Shown piece after piece: positions 34,481 to 36,254 of a stretch of 36,254 bases of DNA. Positions within the stretch are counted from its first letter, which is position 1, and the number at the start of each line of letters is the position of its first letter. Below the pieces are notes generated by a model. The model saw only the letters and a list, made by a program, of their open reading frames with translations. It was not told the DNA's origin and did not search any database. The translations under genes were made by a program, and so were the position numbers. The stretch comes from Ilumatobacteraceae bacterium. Lineage in GTDB: Bacteria > Actinomycetota > Acidimicrobiia > Acidimicrobiales > Ilumatobacteraceae. The stretch is taken from contig JAEMTQ010000005.1 of NCBI GenBank assembly GCA_016462185.1, forward strand, positions 1-36,254, in the 5' to 3' direction.

Positions 34481-35257
34481 ATGAACATCGTCGTATGCGT
34501 CAAGCAAATTCCAGATCCAGCAAGCCCAGGCGCATTAGACGCCACGACTCACGCGCTCAAGCGTGACGGAAAATTAATTCTCGATGAGTCAGATGCGTAT
34601 GGCGTCGAAATGGCGTTGCAACTTGTTGCGACTGCGGGCTCGGGTGAGGTTTATGTTGTGTCGATGGCACCGAACGGTGAAACATCTGGCATGCGCACTG
34701 CACTTGCAATGGGCGCAGTAAAAGGATTACTTGTCAGCGATCCTGCACTCGCTGGTTCAGACGCACTTACCACTGCAAAAATTTTGGCTGCGGCAGTCAC
34801 CAAACTTGGTGGCGCTGATTTGATCATCACCGGTACTGAATCTTCAGATGGATACACCGGCACAGTGCCAGAACAAATCGCCGAAGTACTTGGTTTGCCT
34901 TCGGTTACTTTCGCCAAGAAAGTAAAGATCGAAGGTTCTGTTTTGAAAGTTGATCGTCAGAGCGAATCTGGCTACGACGAAGTCGAGTGCACATTGCCAG
35001 CAGTCATCAGCGTTACTGCTGGTGTGGTTGAGCCGCGCTATCCAAGTTTCAAAGGCATCATGGACGCGAAAAAGAAGCCGCTTGATGTCGTCACCGCTAG
35101 TGATCTTGCTGTGACACCAACTGGTTGGGCTGGAGCAGGACAAAAAATCGTCAACGTTACTCAGGCCGAAGCTCGCAAAGCCGGCCAAGTAATTGAAGAT
35201 GACGGCGAAGCGTTCGGCAAGATTGTTGATTTCCTCGAAAACTTAAAGTTGATCTGA
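34481..35257 (+). CDS. etfB: Electron transfer flavoprotein subunit beta
   Basis: MNIVVCVKQIPDP, LDESDAYGVEMALQL, ADLIITGTESSDGYTGTVPEQIAEVLGLPSVTFA; ATG at 34481 matches family N-terminus. Confidence 0.95.
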   Translation: MNIVVCVKQIPDPASPGALDATTHALKRDGKLILDESDAYGVEMALQLVATAGSGEVYVVSMAPNGETSGMRTALAMGAVKGLLVSDPALAGSDALTTAKILAAAVTKLGGADLIITGTESSDGYTGTVPEQIAEVLGLPSVTFAKKVKIEGSVLKVDRQSESGYDEVECTLPAVISVTAGVVEPRYPSFKGIMDAKKKPLDVVTASDLAVTPTGWAGAGQKIVNVTQAEARKAGQVIEDDGEAFGKIVDFLENLKLI

Positions 35258-35277
35258 AAGCGAAAAGGTAAAAACAT

Positions 35278-36243
35278 ATGGCAATCAATAACATTTGGGT
35301 TTTCGCACAAGGCGTCAGTGGAGTGGCAACCACAGGCACGCTTGAGTTGTTGACGAAGGCTCGTTCACTCTCAAGCAAAGTCACCGCATTCGTTGGTGGC
35401 GACGCGAGTGCAATCGCCGCTGCTCTTGGCGAGCACGGTGCAACAAAGGTTTATGCAACTGGTGATTTGGCTGGCAAGTTGCCAGGCGTTGCAATCGCTG
35501 CGGCGATGAAGTCAGTTATCGACTCGGGTGACACACCAGACGTAATCATGTTCCCGCAAAATTACGAAGGTCGTGACACGATGTCACGCTTGTCGGTGAA
35601 ACTTGATCGCACAGTGTTGACAAATAACGTTGACATTGCAGATTCGGCCGACGGAGTTATCGCTACAACACCAATTTTCGGTGGCAACATCTTGGTCGCC
35701 ACAGCATTCAGCGGACCAGGACCACACTTGGTTTCTTTCCGTCCAAAGAGTTTCGCTGCTGAGCCTGCAGGCGCAAGTTCACCAGAAGTAGTCGCAGTCG
35801 CCGTGCCTGATCTTGGTAAGCAAGGTGGCGCCAAGGTTGTTGCAACTCATACTGAGCAAACATCTGGTCCAAAACTTGACGAAGCAGCAGTTGTTGTTTC
35901 TGGCGGTCGCGGTCTTGGTGAAGCAGGCAACTATTCGTTGATCGAAGATCTCGCCAAGTTGCTCAAGGGTGCGCCTGGCGCATCGCGCGCAATTGTTGAC
36001 GCTGGTTGGGTGCCGTATTCATATCAAGTTGGCCAGACCGGCAAAGTTGTTAAGCCAAGTGTGTATATCGCAGCCGGTATTTCTGGCGCGACTCAGCACA
36101 TGGTGGGCATGAAGGGTTCAAAGAACATCATCGCCATCAACAAAGACAAAGAAGCACCGATTTTCGGTATTGCCGATCTCGGCATCGTTGGTGACGTGCA
36201 CAAAGTCTTGCCAAAACTTATTGAAGCCCTTAAAGCTCGCTAA
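35278..36243 (+). CDS. etfA: Electron transfer flavoprotein subunit alpha
   Basis: VVSGGRGLGEAGNYSLIEDLAKLL, SRAIVDAGWVPYSYQVGQTGKVVKPSVYIAAGISGATQHMVGMKGSKNIIAINKDKEAPIFGIADLGIVGD. Confidence 0.97.
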   Translation: MAINNIWVFAQGVSGVATTGTLELLTKARSLSSKVTAFVGGDASAIAAALGEHGATKVYATGDLAGKLPGVAIAAAMKSVIDSGDTPDVIMFPQNYEGRDTMSRLSVKLDRTVLTNNVDIADSADGVIATTPIFGGNILVATAFSGPGPHLVSFRPKSFAAEPAGASSPEVVAVAVPDLGKQGGAKVVATHTEQTSGPKLDEAAVVVSGGRGLGEAGNYSLIEDLAKLLKGAPGASRAIVDAGWVPYSYQVGQTGKVVKPSVYIAAGISGATQHMVGMKGSKNIIAINKDKEAPIFGIADLGIVGDVHKVLPKLIEALKAR

Positions 36244-36254
36244 TAAATAACGTT

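Noticed and set aside
1-36254. Search by eye for CRISPR arrays, IS elements, tRNA/rRNA, phage or toxin-antitoxin and defence modules
   Set aside because: No repeat-spacer periodicity, transposase, integrase or defence-type domains seen; genes are housekeeping or metabolic

Overview
The window is a gene-dense chromosomal segment, most likely from an actinobacterium (possibly a low-GC Acidimicrobiia). That assignment is an inference from a WhiB protein, a DUF3107 protein, an F420-type LLM oxidoreductase and a PdtaS-like kinase. I see no rRNA, tRNA, CRISPR array, prophage or transposon. Main blocks: (1) 239-8749, a reductive pyrimidine/hydantoin-type catabolic and uptake operon: beta-ureidopropionase, dihydropyrimidinase, methylmalonate-semialdehyde dehydrogenase, LLM oxidoreductase, and an ABC transporter with two different permeases and an NMT1/THI5-like binding protein, ending in a strong intrinsic terminator. 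(2) 8831-14659, a DUF5522 protein, a BtuF-like protein, a class III aminotransferase, Amt, an FAH-family protein, an uncharacterised protein and a cold-shock protein. (3) 14819-20044, a secreted protein/lipoprotein pair, a HelD-like helicase, a lipoprotein, a DtxR-family regulator and a small membrane protein. (4) 20077-27275, an enoyl-CoA hydratase followed by a complete System I cytochrome c maturation operon, including a 44-aa CcmD absent from the supplied ORF track. (5) 27279-36243, SixA, a sulfite-oxidase-fold protein, a Cys-containing HTH regulator divergent from Mrp/ApbC, DUF3107, a PdtaS-like kinase, WhiB, GDPD, a DAG-kinase-family protein and EtfBA. The most interesting leads are the LLM enzyme as a possible substitute for the missing first pyrimidine-reducing step, System I Ccm in an actinobacterial context, mutually exclusive hairpins in the cold-shock leader, a GlnR-like half-site array upstream of amt, and the SufR-like/Mrp divergent pair. 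No wholly new system is proven by the sequence alone.
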